Below, piece by piece: positions 17,813 to 27,019 of a stretch of DNA of 64,000 bases. The notes under the pieces are model-generated. The model did not search any database. It was not told where the DNA came from and was given only the letters and a program-made list of their open reading frames with translations. Position 1 is the first letter of the stretch. Each line of letters opens with the position of its first letter. The stretch comes from Mageeibacillus sp. UBA5734. Lineage in GTDB: Bacteria; Bacillota; Clostridia; Saccharofermentanales; UBA5734. Position numbers and translations under genes: made by a program. Where the stretch lies: contig DIGA01000067.1 of the NCBI GenBank assembly GCA_002419365.1, forward strand, positions 1 through 64,000, given 5' to 3'.

Positions 17813-17841
17813 ATTTTACTGGTATTCCCAGCTGGTGTCAA
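17813..17841 (-). promoter_or_regulatory. Predicted sigma-A promoter of tRNA-Pro
   Basis: On the minus strand, a perfect -35 TTGACA (17836-17841), a 17-bp spacer and -10 TAAAAT (17813-17818) lie 11 bp before the tRNA. Confidence 0.75.
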
Positions 17842-17883
17842 GTCACCGGAAGAGGTCTTTGCCCTAGATTTTCAGGACGTTTT

Positions 17884-20226
17884 TTAGAATTCGATTTCGC
17901 GGCGTTTCTCTGGTTTGCCGGTATTGTCCTGACGTTCCTGGAAGCGCTGCGGGCGCTCGGAATGGCCCTGGCTGGGGCCCTGGGGACGAGGACGACGGTC
18001 GCCCCGGTCACCGCGGTCGCCTCTGTCACCGCCACGGGGGCCGCGGTCGCCGGAATCACGCGGGCCACGATGATCGCCCCGGTCACGCATCGGACCACGG
18101 CGTTCGCCGCTGTCAGACTCGACAAAATCAGCCGGCTTCTCCATGCAATCGCGCATGGAAAGGTTGATGCGGCCCTGGCCGTCGATCTCCATAACCTTGA
18201 CCTGAACCAGGTCACCTTCACTGACGACGTCTTCGACTTTCTCGACGCGTTTCCAGGCGAGTTTGCTGATATGGACGAGGCCTTCCTTGCCCGGCAGGAA
18301 TTCGACGAAGGCGCCGAAGTTCATCAGGCGGGTGACGCGGCCTTCAAAGACCTGGCCCGGTTCGGGATCGTTGGCAATGCCCTGGATGATGGCAATCGCC
18401 TTGTCGGCAGCTTCGCTATTAGGTGAGGAGACAAAGACGCGGCCGTCATCCTCGATGTCGATTTCGACGCCGGTTTCTTCGATGATGCGGTTGATGACCT
18501 TGCCGCCGGAACCGATGACTTCACGGATCTTGTCGACCGGGATGATGATCTGGACGATCTTGGGTGCGTACTTGGACAGCTCGCTGCGCGGGGCGCTGAT
18601 GACCGGCATCATGACCTCATTGATGATCTGCAGGCGACCCTTCTGGGTCATCGCGAAGGCGTCACGGATGATGTCATAGGACAGGCCGTCGACTTTGATG
18701 TCGACCTGGATCGAGGTGATGCCATCGACGGTGCCGGCGACCTTGAAGTCCATGTCGCCAAAGAAGTCTTCGATGCCCTGGATGTCCATGAAGACGAGAT
18801 AGTCCTTTTCGTTCTCTTCATTGACGATCAGGCCGGAGGAAATGCCGGCGACGGGCTTTTTGATCGGGACGCCAGCGTCCATCAGGGCCAGGGTGCTGGC
18901 GCAGACGGAACCCTGGGAGGTCGAGCCGTTGGACATCAGGATTTCCGAGACGCAGCGGATGGCATAGGGGAACTCGGTTTCGCTGGGCAGGACCGGGATC
19001 AGGGAACGCTCAGCCAGGGCACCATGGCCGATTTCGCGGCGGCCGGGGGAACGGTTGGCCTTGGCTTCACCGACGCTGTACGGCGGGAAATTGTAGTGGT
19101 GGATGTAGCGCTTGGTTTCCTCATTGTCGAGGCCATCCAGCATCTGGACTTTGGACAGAGGGGCCAGGGTACAGGCGGTCAGGACCTGGGTCTGGCCACG
19201 CTGGAACAGCCCGGTGCCATGGACGCGCGGCAGAATGCCGACATCGGCCGACAGGGCACGGATCTGGTCAAGGCCACGACCATCGACCCGGATGTGTTCC
19301 TTGAACAGGTATTCGCGGACGACTTTCTTTTCCAGCTTGTACATGGCATCGCCAACATAGACAACCCAGTCAGGGTTGAGAGCTGTGATATGCTCAGTGG
19401 TCTGAGCCTTGAGCTGGCTGACTTTACCGTCGCGGACGGACTTATCATCAGACAAGACAGCCATGCGCATGCCACTGTAGGCGAATTCCTTGACCGCAGC
19501 GAAAACTTCTTCCGGCAGGTCGGAAGAGACATAGCTGAACTTGGGTTTGCCGATCTCGGCGACAATACCCTTGATGAAGCGGCAGAGTTCCTGGATGACC
19601 TTGTGGCCTTCGATGATCGCATTGAGCATGACATCATCCGGCACTTCGTTGGCACCGGCTTCGATCATGCAGATCTTGTCTTCCGTACCGGCGAGGGTGA
19701 CGTGCATCTGGCTCTCGGCGCGTTGCTTTTCAGTGGGGTTGATGATCACCTGGCCATCGATCAGGCCGACATGGACGCCGGCGATCGGGCCGTTCCACGG
19801 GATGTCGGAGATCGAAATGGCGATGGACGTGCCGAGCATGGCGGCTACTTCCGGTGCATTGTCCTGGTCGACCGACATGACCATGTTGCTGACGGCGCAG
19901 TCATTTCGCAGGTCTTTCGGGAACAGCGGGCGGATCGGGCGGTCGATGACGCGGGATGTCAGGATGGCCTTCTCGGTCGGTCGGCCTTCGCGCTTGATGA
20001 AACCGCCGGGGAATTTGCCAACGCTGTACATTTTTTCTTCGTAATCAACGCTGAGCGGGAAAAAGTCGATGCCGGGGCGGGGTGTGGCGGATGCGGTCAC
20101 GCTGGACATGATGACCGTGTCACCGTAGCGGACCAGGCAGGAGCCATTGGCAAACTGGGCCAGATGGCCGGTTTCGATGACCAGTTGACGGCCAGCGAGG
20201 ACGGTTTCGAATGTACGTGCACTCAT
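17884..20226 (-). CDS. pnp: Polyribonucleotide nucleotidyltransferase (PNPase)
   Basis: This 780-residue phosphorolytic 3'-5' exoribonuclease is a core RNA decay enzyme. It has two RNase PH domains (about 10-230 and 310-540), a KH domain (IIPVDKIREVIGSGGKVINR) and an S1 domain (GQVFEGRVTRLMNFGAFVEF). It ends in about 65 low-complexity residues rich in Arg, Gly, Asp and Pro with repeated GDRG units, an unusually long disordered RNA-binding type tail. The ATG at 20226 has GGAGGT 6 nt upstream. It lies downstream of rpsO in the common rpsO-pnp order, with a terminator-like hairpin between. Confidence 0.96.
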   Translation of the reverse strand: MSARTFETVLAGRQLVIETGHLAQFANGSCLVRYGDTVIMSSVTASATPRPGIDFFPLSVDYEEKMYSVGKFPGGFIKREGRPTEKAILTSRVIDRPIRPLFPKDLRNDCAVSNMVMSVDQDNAPEVAAMLGTSIAISISDIPWNGPIAGVHVGLIDGQVIINPTEKQRAESQMHVTLAGTEDKICMIEAGANEVPDDVMLNAIIEGHKVIQELCRFIKGIVAEIGKPKFSYVSSDLPEEVFAAVKEFAYSGMRMAVLSDDKSVRDGKVSQLKAQTTEHITALNPDWVVYVGDAMYKLEKKVVREYLFKEHIRVDGRGLDQIRALSADVGILPRVHGTGLFQRGQTQVLTACTLAPLSKVQMLDGLDNEETKRYIHHYNFPPYSVGEAKANRSPGRREIGHGALAERSLIPVLPSETEFPYAIRCVSEILMSNGSTSQGSVCASTLALMDAGVPIKKPVAGISSGLIVNEENEKDYLVFMDIQGIEDFFGDMDFKVAGTVDGITSIQVDIKVDGLSYDIIRDAFAMTQKGRLQIINEVMMPVISAPRSELSKYAPKIVQIIIPVDKIREVIGSGGKVINRIIEETGVEIDIEDDGRVFVSSPNSEAADKAIAIIQGIANDPEPGQVFEGRVTRLMNFGAFVEFLPGKEGLVHISKLAWKRVEKVEDVVSEGDLVQVKVMEIDGQGRINLSMRDCMEKPADFVESDSGERRGPMRDRGDHRGPRDSGDRGPRGGDRGDRGDRGDRRPRPQGPSQGHSERPQRFQERQDNTGKPEKRREIEF

Positions 20227-20275
20227 GTGGATACCTCCAATGATTGGACCTTTGACCCGTGCACGGCGGTAGTTT

Positions 20276-20328
20276 GTAGATTCCGCTTCTGAAACCCTCC
20301 ATCTGGGGCATCCAGAGGTGCAATCTAC
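20276..20328 (-). promoter_or_regulatory. Stem-loop in the pnp leader
   Basis: GTAGATT (20276-20282) can pair with AATCTAC (20322-20328) in the RNA upstream of pnp. In other bacteria a leader stem-loop is the target of RNase-dependent autoregulation of pnp; applying that here is inference. Confidence 0.3.
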
Positions 20329-20391
20329 CCTCTACAGCGGCGCACAGGCTCAAATCGTCCGGTTAAAATGGGATGAAACGGTGGATGAATG

Positions 20392-20423
20392 AAAAATTGG
20401 CGAACGGTCGACCCGTCCGCCAA
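20392..20423 (-). terminator. rpsO: Terminator after rpsO
   Basis: TTGGCG/CGCCAA stem (20397-20402 with 20418-20423) with inner ACGG/CCGT pairing, followed on the minus strand by five T residues (20392-20396). Confidence 0.75.
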
Positions 20424-20445
20424 CATTCATTTGTCTGATCGAGCC

Positions 20446-20709
20446 TTACTTTCTGATGTTCAGCTTGGCGATGATCGTACGGTAACGTTCGATATCGATG
20501 CTGGTCAGATAGTCGAGAAGGCCACGGCGGCGACCAACCATCATCAGCAGGCCACGACGGGAGTGATGATCACCCTTGTGGGTCTTGAGATGTTCAGTCA
20601 GGTGGTTGATGCGTTCGGTCAAAAGGGCAATCTGGACTTCCGGTGAACCGGTGTCGCCTTCCTTGAGACCGTACTCTTTGATGATTTCTGCTTTGCGGGT
20701 CTTGTCCAT
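20446..20709 (-). CDS. rpsO: 30S ribosomal protein S15
   Basis: This 87-residue 16S rRNA binding protein is the full length for the family. It begins [20 protein letters not shown] and contains the signature [19 protein letters not shown]. The ATG at 20709 has AAGGAG 7 nt upstream; the longer open frame above it is leader sequence. A strong promoter lies about 100 bp upstream. Confidence 0.97.
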   Translation of the reverse strand: MDKTRKAEIIKEYGLKEGDTGSPEVQIALLTERINHLTEHLKTHKGDHHSRRGLLMMVGRRRGLLDYLTSIDIERYRTIIAKLNIRK

Positions 20710-20788
20710 GTTTTTTCTCCTTAAAATTCGCCTCTGGCAACGTTGGGGTCGGACGTTCCACGAACCTTGCCATGGCATATTCCGTAAT

Positions 20789-20817
20789 AGTTTAGCACCA
20801 GGCTATGGATTTGTCAA
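20789..20817 (-). promoter_or_regulatory. Predicted sigma-A promoter of rpsO
   Basis: On the minus strand, a perfect -35 TTGACA (20812-20817), a 17-bp spacer and -10 TAAACT (20789-20794). The -35 begins right after the purM-like stop codon. It predicts a leader of about 70 nt. Confidence 0.75.
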
Positions 20818-20819
20818 AA

Positions 20820-21992
20820 TTACCAGGTAAAGGTCTGGCCGCGGTCCTGGATGACGACCTCGTTCTCTCCCGCTGAAGTGCTGGCTTCTGTCCGGCCGAC
20901 AATCCGGGCCGGTAATTCGTAGCGGGCGCAGATCTCCAGAATACCTGCAGCGGTCGTTTCATCGCAGTAGATCTCCAGGCGGTGGCCCATGTTGAAAATC
21001 TGGTACATCTCGGCCGCACCGACCTCACCAGACTCAAGAATGGCTGCAAAAATCGGCGGGGTCGGGAACAGGTTGTCCTTGACATAGCGCACGCCGCTGC
21101 CAAAGTCCTTGCACTTGACCTGGCCACCCCCGGTGCAGTGGATGATCCCGGCGATCGAATTTCTGTACTGGGCAAAGACCTCTTTCATGACTGGCAGGTA
21201 GGTCCGGGTCGGTGACAGGATGGCCTCCCCTGCCGTCAGGGTTGAATCCGGGAGTGGGTCTGACAAGTGATAACGGCCACAATAGGCCTTGTCTGCAGGC
21301 AGGGTATCCGAGCACGATTCCGGATACTTGGCCAGGTAATCCTTGTGCAGGAGCAAGTGGCGGGCCCCGGTCAGGCCATTGGAGCCGATACCACTGTTTT
21401 CCCTGGTCTCATAGGTGGTCTGGCCAAACGAGGCCAGGCCGACAATGACAAGACCAGGCCGGATGTTGGCCGCATGGATGACCTCTTCCCTTTTCAGACG
21501 GACAACAACGGTTGAATCACAGATCACGGTCCGGACCAGGTCACCGACATCGGCGGTTTCACCGCCGGTCATCTCAACCGTCACACCTTGTGCTGCCAGG
21601 GCATCGATGACTTCATCGTAGCCCGTGATGATCGCCGCCAGCGCAGCTGCATCAACCCGGTGGGCGTTGCGGCCGATGGTATTGGAGACTTTGAAATCGT
21701 CAATGGCCCCGATGCAGAGCAGGTCATCGGTATTCATGACTAGGGAATCCTGGGCGATGCCGCGGTACCAGGCAGGATCTTTGGTCTCCTGGGCCATCAG
21801 GTAGGCCACGGACGATTTCGTCCCGGCTCCATCGGCATGGACGGCACAGCAGTACTCCGGATCACCGGCCAGATCGGGAATGATCTTGCAGAAGGATCCT
21901 GGGAAAAGGCCTTTGGACTGACGGGCTACGGCCTTTTTGACATCGTCTTTGGTCGGCGAGACGCCGCGTGAAAGATAGCTTTCAGCTTTCAT
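20820..21992 (-). CDS. purM: Phosphoribosylformylglycinamidine cyclo-ligase, long form
   Basis: This 390-residue AIR synthase homologue would close the imidazole ring in purine synthesis, using ATP. It lacks the usual short-form N-terminus. Instead it has the YLSRGVSPTKDDVKKAV, FPGSFCKIIPDLAGDPEYC, HADGAGTKSS, TGGETADVGDLVRTVICDST and LSPTRTY blocks that I know from the longer Bacteroidota-type PurM. The ATG at 21992 has GGAGGA 5 nt upstream; the frame above it belongs to rnpB. No other pur gene is in the window. Function is inferred from the family; the long form is less studied. Confidence 0.82.
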   Translation of the reverse strand: MKAESYLSRGVSPTKDDVKKAVARQSKGLFPGSFCKIIPDLAGDPEYCCAVHADGAGTKSSVAYLMAQETKDPAWYRGIAQDSLVMNTDDLLCIGAIDDFKVSNTIGRNAHRVDAAALAAIITGYDEVIDALAAQGVTVEMTGGETADVGDLVRTVICDSTVVVRLKREEVIHAANIRPGLVIVGLASFGQTTYETRENSGIGSNGLTGARHLLLHKDYLAKYPESCSDTLPADKAYCGRYHLSDPLPDSTLTAGEAILSPTRTYLPVMKEVFAQYRNSIAGIIHCTGGGQVKCKDFGSGVRYVKDNLFPTPPIFAAILESGEVGAAEMYQIFNMGHRLEIYCDETTAAGILEICARYELPARIVGRTEASTSAGENEVVIQDRGQTFTW

Positions 21993-22038
21993 GTGTTCCT
22001 CCGCGCCGGGGCGCCATTTCAGATAATCAGGTGACTTC

Positions 22039-22380
22039 CTGAGCAAGCCTGTAAGCCGGGTTCTGTCGTGGACAACCATCTATCCAGGCCGATCATTTCT
22101 GAACGGCTCCAGCCACCTCCCCGGGACGTGCGGGCCACACAATGTCCCTCCACGGTGTTGCTCCAGGTGGGGTTTACAGAGCCAGCCTGTCGCCAGGCTG
22201 CTGGTGAGCTCTTACCTCACCTTTCCATCCTTGCCGGCCAGGGCCGGCGGTCTATTTCTGTTGCACTGTCCTTGAAGTCGCCTTCACCGGGAATTACCCG
22301 GCACCCTTGCCCTGTGGAGCCCGGACTTTCCTCACGCGCGGCCTTTCGGCACTGCGCCCGCGGTTGTCCAGCTTGCTCAG
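22039..22380 (-). ncRNA. rnpB: RNase P RNA component
   Basis: Catalytic RNA that matures tRNA 5' ends, about 342 nt, minus strand. The outer helix P1 is CTGAGCAAGC (22371-22380) with its complement at 22039-22048. Conserved blocks are present in order: GAGGAAAGTCCGGGCTCC, GTGCAACAGAAATAGACCGC, GGTAAGAGCTCACC and, near the 3' end, AGATGGTTGTCC ... ACAGAACCCGGCTTACA. The layout fits bacterial class A. The 5' end overlaps the nif3 stop codon by about 4 nt. Exact ends are approximate. Confidence 0.95.
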
Positions 22381-23258
22381 AAAGTCACCTTATTATAATC
22401 GAAGCCGTAGTCGACGGCAAAGGTCAATTCCGGCGCCAGCTGGGAGAGGCGATGCGCCAGATTGGGCAGGACGACCCGTTCGGTCACATCATGGCCGGCA
22501 TCCAGGGCGACGATTCCGCGCAGCGCCAGTTTCAGGCCGACATGGTGTTTGAGCTCGCCGGTGACAATGGCATCCACTTCCAGGTCCTGAAGTCGCTCCA
22601 CCCAGCTTTCATCAAAGGAACCTGGGAACACCGCCAGGCGGTGCACCAGGGCAATCGCATCCGAGTTCTGGCGGACACCACTGCTTTCCAGACTGGTCCG
22701 GACACGGTCTTTGAGTTCACGGCTGTCCAGTGGCTCAAGAAGATCCAGTACGCGGCCGTGTCCTGTCTCGGTCTGGTCTGAGCTCAGAGGCTGTGCCACC
22801 AGGGTATTCTCCACCATGACCGGGAAAAAGACCACGCGGTCTTGTTCGGGCAGGTCGAGCGCATCGGCCAGGCAATCGGCTGTTCCTCCCGCTGCAGCGT
22901 CGAGATTGGTATGCAAAGCCAGCACGGCGATGTCTTTCTGGATCAAGGTCCGGATCAGGGACTGTTCTGCAATGTCTTCGCGCAGCGTCGACAAAGGAGA
23001 AAAAATCAGCGGGTGGTGGGCGATGATCAGATTGGCCTCGTTCATTTCACACAGCTCGATCGTCCGGTCCGTGATATCAAGAGTCACGACGACCCCGGTG
23101 ACCAGAGCATCCGGATCGCCGAGTAAAAGACCCACTTTGTCCCAGGATTCAGCCAGGGCAAAAGGGATCGCCTGGTCGATCTGTTCCACCAGGTCACCGA
23201 GGCGGATGTCAGGGCGTTGGCTGGAGTGTGCGTGTTCTGTGCCGTAATCTGGATTCAT
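22377..23258 (-). CDS. Nif3-like dinuclear metal protein (DUF34; GTP cyclohydrolase 1 type 2 family)
   Basis: This 293-residue NIF3/DUF34 protein has the dimetal site motifs IIAHHPLIF and LHTNLDAAAGG, plus C-terminal GELKHHVGLKLALRGIVALD and AGHDVTERV. Its biochemical role is unsettled despite the database name. The ATG at 23258 follows GGGAGG by about 6 nt; an in-frame GTG 7 codons upstream is less likely. It follows trmK by 17 bp, a frequent Bacillota pairing. Its TGA lies at the very 5' end of rnpB. Confidence 0.88.
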   Translation of the reverse strand: MNPDYGTEHAHSSQRPDIRLGDLVEQIDQAIPFALAESWDKVGLLLGDPDALVTGVVVTLDITDRTIELCEMNEANLIIAHHPLIFSPLSTLREDIAEQSLIRTLIQKDIAVLALHTNLDAAAGGTADCLADALDLPEQDRVVFFPVMVENTLVAQPLSSDQTETGHGRVLDLLEPLDSRELKDRVRTSLESSGVRQNSDAIALVHRLAVFPGSFDESWVERLQDLEVDAIVTGELKHHVGLKLALRGIVALDAGHDVTERVVLPNLAHRLSQLAPELTFAVDYGFDYNKVTF

Positions 23259-23275
23259 GGTTTGCCTCCCTCTTT

Positions 23276-23977
23276 TCACTCTGTTTCAGGGGTTCGATCG
23301 AGCCATTCATGAATAACAGCCATCACGTCAGTTAGTTCCGGCATCCTGCGGCTGGCTGACTGGACATGGCGGGCAACTTGCTTCAGATAGGGACCGAACA
23401 AGGGTGGTTTCTCCCGGAGCAGGACAGGACCCAGGACTGCCTCGGCCAGACTCATATCTGGGCGATCAATCGTATTGGATGGATCTGCCTTTCCTGGTAC
23501 CGCCCGGATGATGACATAGATCCGTTCCCGGTCCTGGACCAGATCCTCCCAGTCGATCCGGTATTGATTGGCCACCAGCCACAGCCTCAGCTCCATGGCA
23601 GATTTTTGGGGTTGCAGGATGACCTGGCTGCAGGGCTCAGGCAATACAGCCAGGATATCGATCATTTCCAGTCCACCGAGGCCAGACAGGGCCACGGCAT
23701 CGTCCGGACCAATCTCATGACCTTGCAGGCCAGAAGTCACGGCCGTTTCGATCCGGTCAGACAGGCCGGCCCGGAGGATGTTGCGCCGGGCCACGGCGAT
23801 CGGGCCTGGTCGGATGTCCGAAGCCACTGCCGACTGGCAGATGCCACGCCGGACCAGCTCAATCGGCAGAAAGGCATGGTCCGTGCCAATATCAAACACC
23901 CTCGCACACGGCGCAACAAGACTGGCGACCGCCTCGAGACGGGCAGACAGGACAGGGAGTCGCGGCTGTTTGTGCAT
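23276..23977 (-). CDS. trmK: tRNA (adenine(22)-N1)-methyltransferase
   Basis: This 233-residue SAM-dependent enzyme makes m1A22 in tRNA. The Rossmann motif VFDIGTDHAFLPIELV and the family blocks ASDIRPGPIAVARRNI and ALSGLGGLEMIDIL are present. Placement between rpoD (21 bp upstream) and nif3 matches the conserved Bacillota order rpoD-trmK-nif3. ATG at 23977. Confidence 0.9.
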   Translation of the reverse strand: MHKQPRLPVLSARLEAVASLVAPCARVFDIGTDHAFLPIELVRRGICQSAVASDIRPGPIAVARRNILRAGLSDRIETAVTSGLQGHEIGPDDAVALSGLGGLEMIDILAVLPEPCSQVILQPQKSAMELRLWLVANQYRIDWEDLVQDRERIYVIIRAVPGKADPSNTIDRPDMSLAEAVLGPVLLREKPPLFGPYLKQVARHVQSASRRMPELTDVMAVIHEWLDRTPETE

Positions 23978-23998
23978 ACAGTACCGTAATGGACTGGA

Positions 23999-25066
23999 TC
24001 AGTCCAGATAGTCCTTGAGCTTTTTGCTCCGGCTGGGGTGGCGCATTTTACGCAAGGCTTTGGCCTCAATCTGGCGGATGCGTTCGCGCGTGACGTTGAA
24101 TTCCTTGCCAACCTCTTCCAGAGTCCGGGTCCGGCCATCATCGAGACCGAAACGCAGGCGCAGGACCTTTTCTTCCCTCGGCGTCAGGCCCTTCAAGACT
24201 TCGAGCAGCTGTTCTTTGAGCAGGGTGAAAGCCGCCTGGTCGGCTGGTGATGGCGCATCGTCGTCGGGGATGAAATCACCCAGATGGCTGTCCTCTTCTT
24301 CGCCGATCGGTTTTTCCAGGGATACCGGTTCCTGGGAAATCTTCATGATCTCACGCACTTTCTCCACCGTCATGCCCATTTCCTGGGCCAGTTCCTCAGC
24401 CTCGGGCTCACGGCCGAGCTCCTGGATCAGCTGGCGCTGGATACGGATCAGCTTGTTGATCGTCTCCACCATATGCACCGGAATGCGGATCGTGCGGGCC
24501 TGGTCGGCGATGGCACGGGTGATGGCCTGGCGGATCCACCAGGTGGCATAAGTGCTGAACTTGAAGCCTTTTTCATAATCGAACTTATCGACTGCCTTGA
24601 TCAGGCCCAGGTTACCTTCCTGGATCAGATCGAGAAACTGCATGCCGCGGCCGACGTAACGCTTGGCAATGCTGACAACGAGGCGCAAGTTAGCGTTGCA
24701 CAGGCGTTCCTTGGCATCCATGTCACCTTCCAGCATGGCCTGGGCCAGTTCTTTTTCTTCATCGGCCGTCAGCAGGGGCACCTTGCCGATTTCCTTGAGG
24801 TACATGCGGACTGGATCATCAACCCCAACACCCTCGATCGTGCTGATATCAAGGTCATTGTCCGACGCGGTGTCATCTTCGACGACGGTGTCGGCAACGA
24901 CTTCGACACCCATGGCTTCGAGACGGTCGAGGACCTTCTCGGCCTGGTCCAGATCAATGTCTGATGATTCGATCGCGCTCATGACATCCTTGTAGGAAAT
25001 CTGGTTGTTCGAGGCGTGGGCTTTGTTGAGTAGCTCTGTGAGCAATCCTTGCTTTTTCTCTGCCAT
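23999..25066 (-). CDS. rpoD: Primary sigma factor SigA
   Basis: This 355-residue housekeeping sigma-70 has a short region 1.1, region 1.2 ([20 protein letters not shown]), region 2 ([20 protein letters not shown] and [17 protein letters not shown] for -10 recognition), region 3 ([15 protein letters not shown]) and region 4.2 helix-turn-helix ([20 protein letters not shown] for -35 recognition). The length is typical of clostridial SigA. It lies 90 bp downstream of dnaG, the classical dnaG-rpoD arrangement. The TTGACA/TATAAT-type promoters seen throughout the window fit it. Confidence 0.97.
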   Translation of the reverse strand: MAEKKQGLLTELLNKAHASNNQISYKDVMSAIESSDIDLDQAEKVLDRLEAMGVEVVADTVVEDDTASDNDLDISTIEGVGVDDPVRMYLKEIGKVPLLTADEEKELAQAMLEGDMDAKERLCNANLRLVVSIAKRYVGRGMQFLDLIQEGNLGLIKAVDKFDYEKGFKFSTYATWWIRQAITRAIADQARTIRIPVHMVETINKLIRIQRQLIQELGREPEAEELAQEMGMTVEKVREIMKISQEPVSLEKPIGEEEDSHLGDFIPDDDAPSPADQAAFTLLKEQLLEVLKGLTPREEKVLRLRFGLDDGRTRTLEEVGKEFNVTRERIRQIEAKALRKMRHPSRSKKLKDYLD

Positions 25067-25156
25067 GGTTGTGTGAGTCCTCCAATAATTCTAAATAAAT
25101 TGATCTGCTAGTGAATGATGGGTTTAGGTCTGTCTGGACTGGAAAATCCGGTGGTT

Positions 25157-27019
25157 TCAGCGTGTGCGCAGTTTCTGGATCTGCTGGTTGATGTCAAGAA
25201 GCTTTTTCCTGGCTTCGGCTGCTTCCGCCGGCTGATCTGGATCCTGGGCCAGGGCAGCCGTTTCCCTGAGCTGGCGGCGCAAGTTTTCCAGACGAATCGT
25301 GCGTACCAGTTCATGGATGGTCTTCAGGGGGTCCTGGCCAGCAAAGGTCTCATCCAGCTTCATGCTGGCTTTGGCCAGCAGATCGGTCAACAGCCGGCCG
25401 TGCACGACGAGGGCCTCCGACCAGAGCATCAGGCCACCACTGTCCACAGGCTTTCCGGAGTCCAGGTACTCAAGCAGCCGGCTGGCTACTGCCTGCATCA
25501 CCCCGGCTGAGAAATCTGCTGCGACAGGCTTAGGCTCCAGACGTGTCCAGAGCGTGGGATGCTCGGCCAGAAAGCACAGCAAGTAGATCTCCTCGCGGGT
25601 GGCTTGCTGGCCAGAGGGCTGGGCCAGATCAGCAACCGGTGCAGCGTCTGGCTTTTTGCGGGCTGCCAGCTGCTGGTGCAACAAATCTCCGGCCAGACTG
25701 GCTTCGCTACCTTCGCGGCGCCGTTCAATCTCGCGTACGACACTGTCGGCCGAAGCATGGAGCCATTCACTGACCTTGCCAGCGTACAATTCCCGCACAA
25801 TGGCATTGTCTTCCCTGGCCAGGATCGAGCATGCCTGGTCCTGGAATGCAAGGACATCGAGCTCGCCATGCACTGCGCAGGAACGGCGGGCCACATCGAG
25901 CTTGAAATCCAGAAGCGGCAATGCCTGGTCGACCAGGACCTTGAAACGTTCCGGACCGTGTTTGCGGATGAATTCATCCGGATCTTTGCCGTCTGGCACC
26001 CGCAGAACTGTAACTTTAAGCCCACGTGATGTCAGGATGTCCAGGCTGCGCAAAGCGGCGTTCTGGCCCGCTGCGTCGGCATCAAAACCGACAATCACCT
26101 GGTCGGTATACTTGCGGATCAGGTTGGCCTGGGCTTCGGTCATCGCTGTGCCGAGGGCAGCCACGGCATTGTCGATTCCAGCCTGGTGCATAGCCAGGGC
26201 ATCCATGTAGCCTTCGACCAGGACCAGGCGCTTGTCGCTGCTGGACTTGGCCAGGTTCAGGCCATAGAGGTGGCGGCCTTTGGTATAGAGCGGCGTCTCG
26301 GGCGAGTTCAGGTATTTGGGCTGCGAATCGTCAAGGACGCGCCCGCCAAAAGCGATGATCTTGCCCATAACGTCAAAGATCGGGAACATCAGGCGGTTAC
26401 GGAACAAGTCATAGTAGCCATCCGACTTGCCACGCTTGAACAGGCCGGACTGGCTGATCAACTGGGGATCATCGAGGCCCTGCCGGCGCAGATGCATCAG
26501 CAGGCCGTCCCATTCGTCGGGTGCAAAACCAAGGCCGAATTTCCGGGCGGTGCTGTCAGCGATGGCGCGGTCCTTCAGGTAGCGGCGAGCGACAGCGCCG
26601 GCAGGACTTTGCAGACTGTGATAATAGAAGCGGGCTGCCTCCAGGTAGATTTTCTGCAGAGTGGCGTTACGTTCGAGGCGTTCGCGATAGGCTGCGTCAT
26701 CGGGTTCCGGCAGCTGAATCCCTACACGGTCGGCCAGGATTTTCAAGGCCTGGGGCCAGGTGCATTTTTCAATCTCGCGGATGAATGTGATGACATTGCC
26801 GCCCTTGTGGCAGCCAAAGCAGTAAAAAATCTGCTTGCTGGGCGATACACTGAAAGAAGGTGTGTCCTCATTGTGAAAGGGACACAGCCCGAACAGATTG
26901 GCACTGCTGCGCTTGTCAAGACGGACGTACTGCCCGACGACCGAGACAATATCGTTTCTGGACTTGACTTCTTCAACCAGTTCATCTGGAATGGTGCGGT
27001 TTATACCAGAATTGCTCAC
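25157..27019 (-). CDS. dnaG: DNA primase
   Basis: This 620-residue enzyme makes RNA primers for replication. The N-terminal zinc finger uses C46, H49, C67 and C70 (LCPFHNEDTPSF, IFYCFGCHKGG). The RNA polymerase core and TOPRIM fold carry LVEGYMDALAMHQAG and IVGFDADAAGQNAAL, followed by a C-terminal helicase-binding region. The start is GTG at 27019, overlapping the carbonic anhydrase stop (GTGA); the conserved N-terminus begins only a few residues later. Confidence 0.96.
   Translation of the reverse strand: MSNSGINRTIPDELVEEVKSRNDIVSVVGQYVRLDKRSSANLFGLCPFHNEDTPSFSVSPSKQIFYCFGCHKGGNVITFIREIEKCTWPQALKILADRVGIQLPEPDDAAYRERLERNATLQKIYLEAARFYYHSLQSPAGAVARRYLKDRAIADSTARKFGLGFAPDEWDGLLMHLRRQGLDDPQLISQSGLFKRGKSDGYYDLFRNRLMFPIFDVMGKIIAFGGRVLDDSQPKYLNSPETPLYTKGRHLYGLNLAKSSSDKRLVLVEGYMDALAMHQAGIDNAVAALGTAMTEAQANLIRKYTDQVIVGFDADAAGQNAALRSLDILTSRGLKVTVLRVPDGKDPDEFIRKHGPERFKVLVDQALPLLDFKLDVARRSCAVHGELDVLAFQDQACSILAREDNAIVRELYAGKVSEWLHASADSVVREIERRREGSEASLAGDLLHQQLAARKKPDAAPVADLAQPSGQQATREEIYLLCFLAEHPTLWTRLEPKPVAADFSAGVMQAVASRLLEYLDSGKPVDSGGLMLWSEALVVHGRLLTDLLAKASMKLDETFAGQDPLKTIHELVRTIRLENLRRQLRETAALAQDPDQPAEAAEARKKLLDINQQIQKLRTR

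Noticed and set aside
17884..20226. CRISPR-like repeats in the pnp 3' region and elsewhere
   Set aside because: The repeated GGTCGCC-type units encode the GDRG tail of PNPase and have no regular spacers. No CRISPR array or cas gene was seen anywhere in the window.
19024..20292. 422-codon plus-strand open frame opposite pnp
   Set aside because: Antisense shadow of PNPase; no family resemblance.
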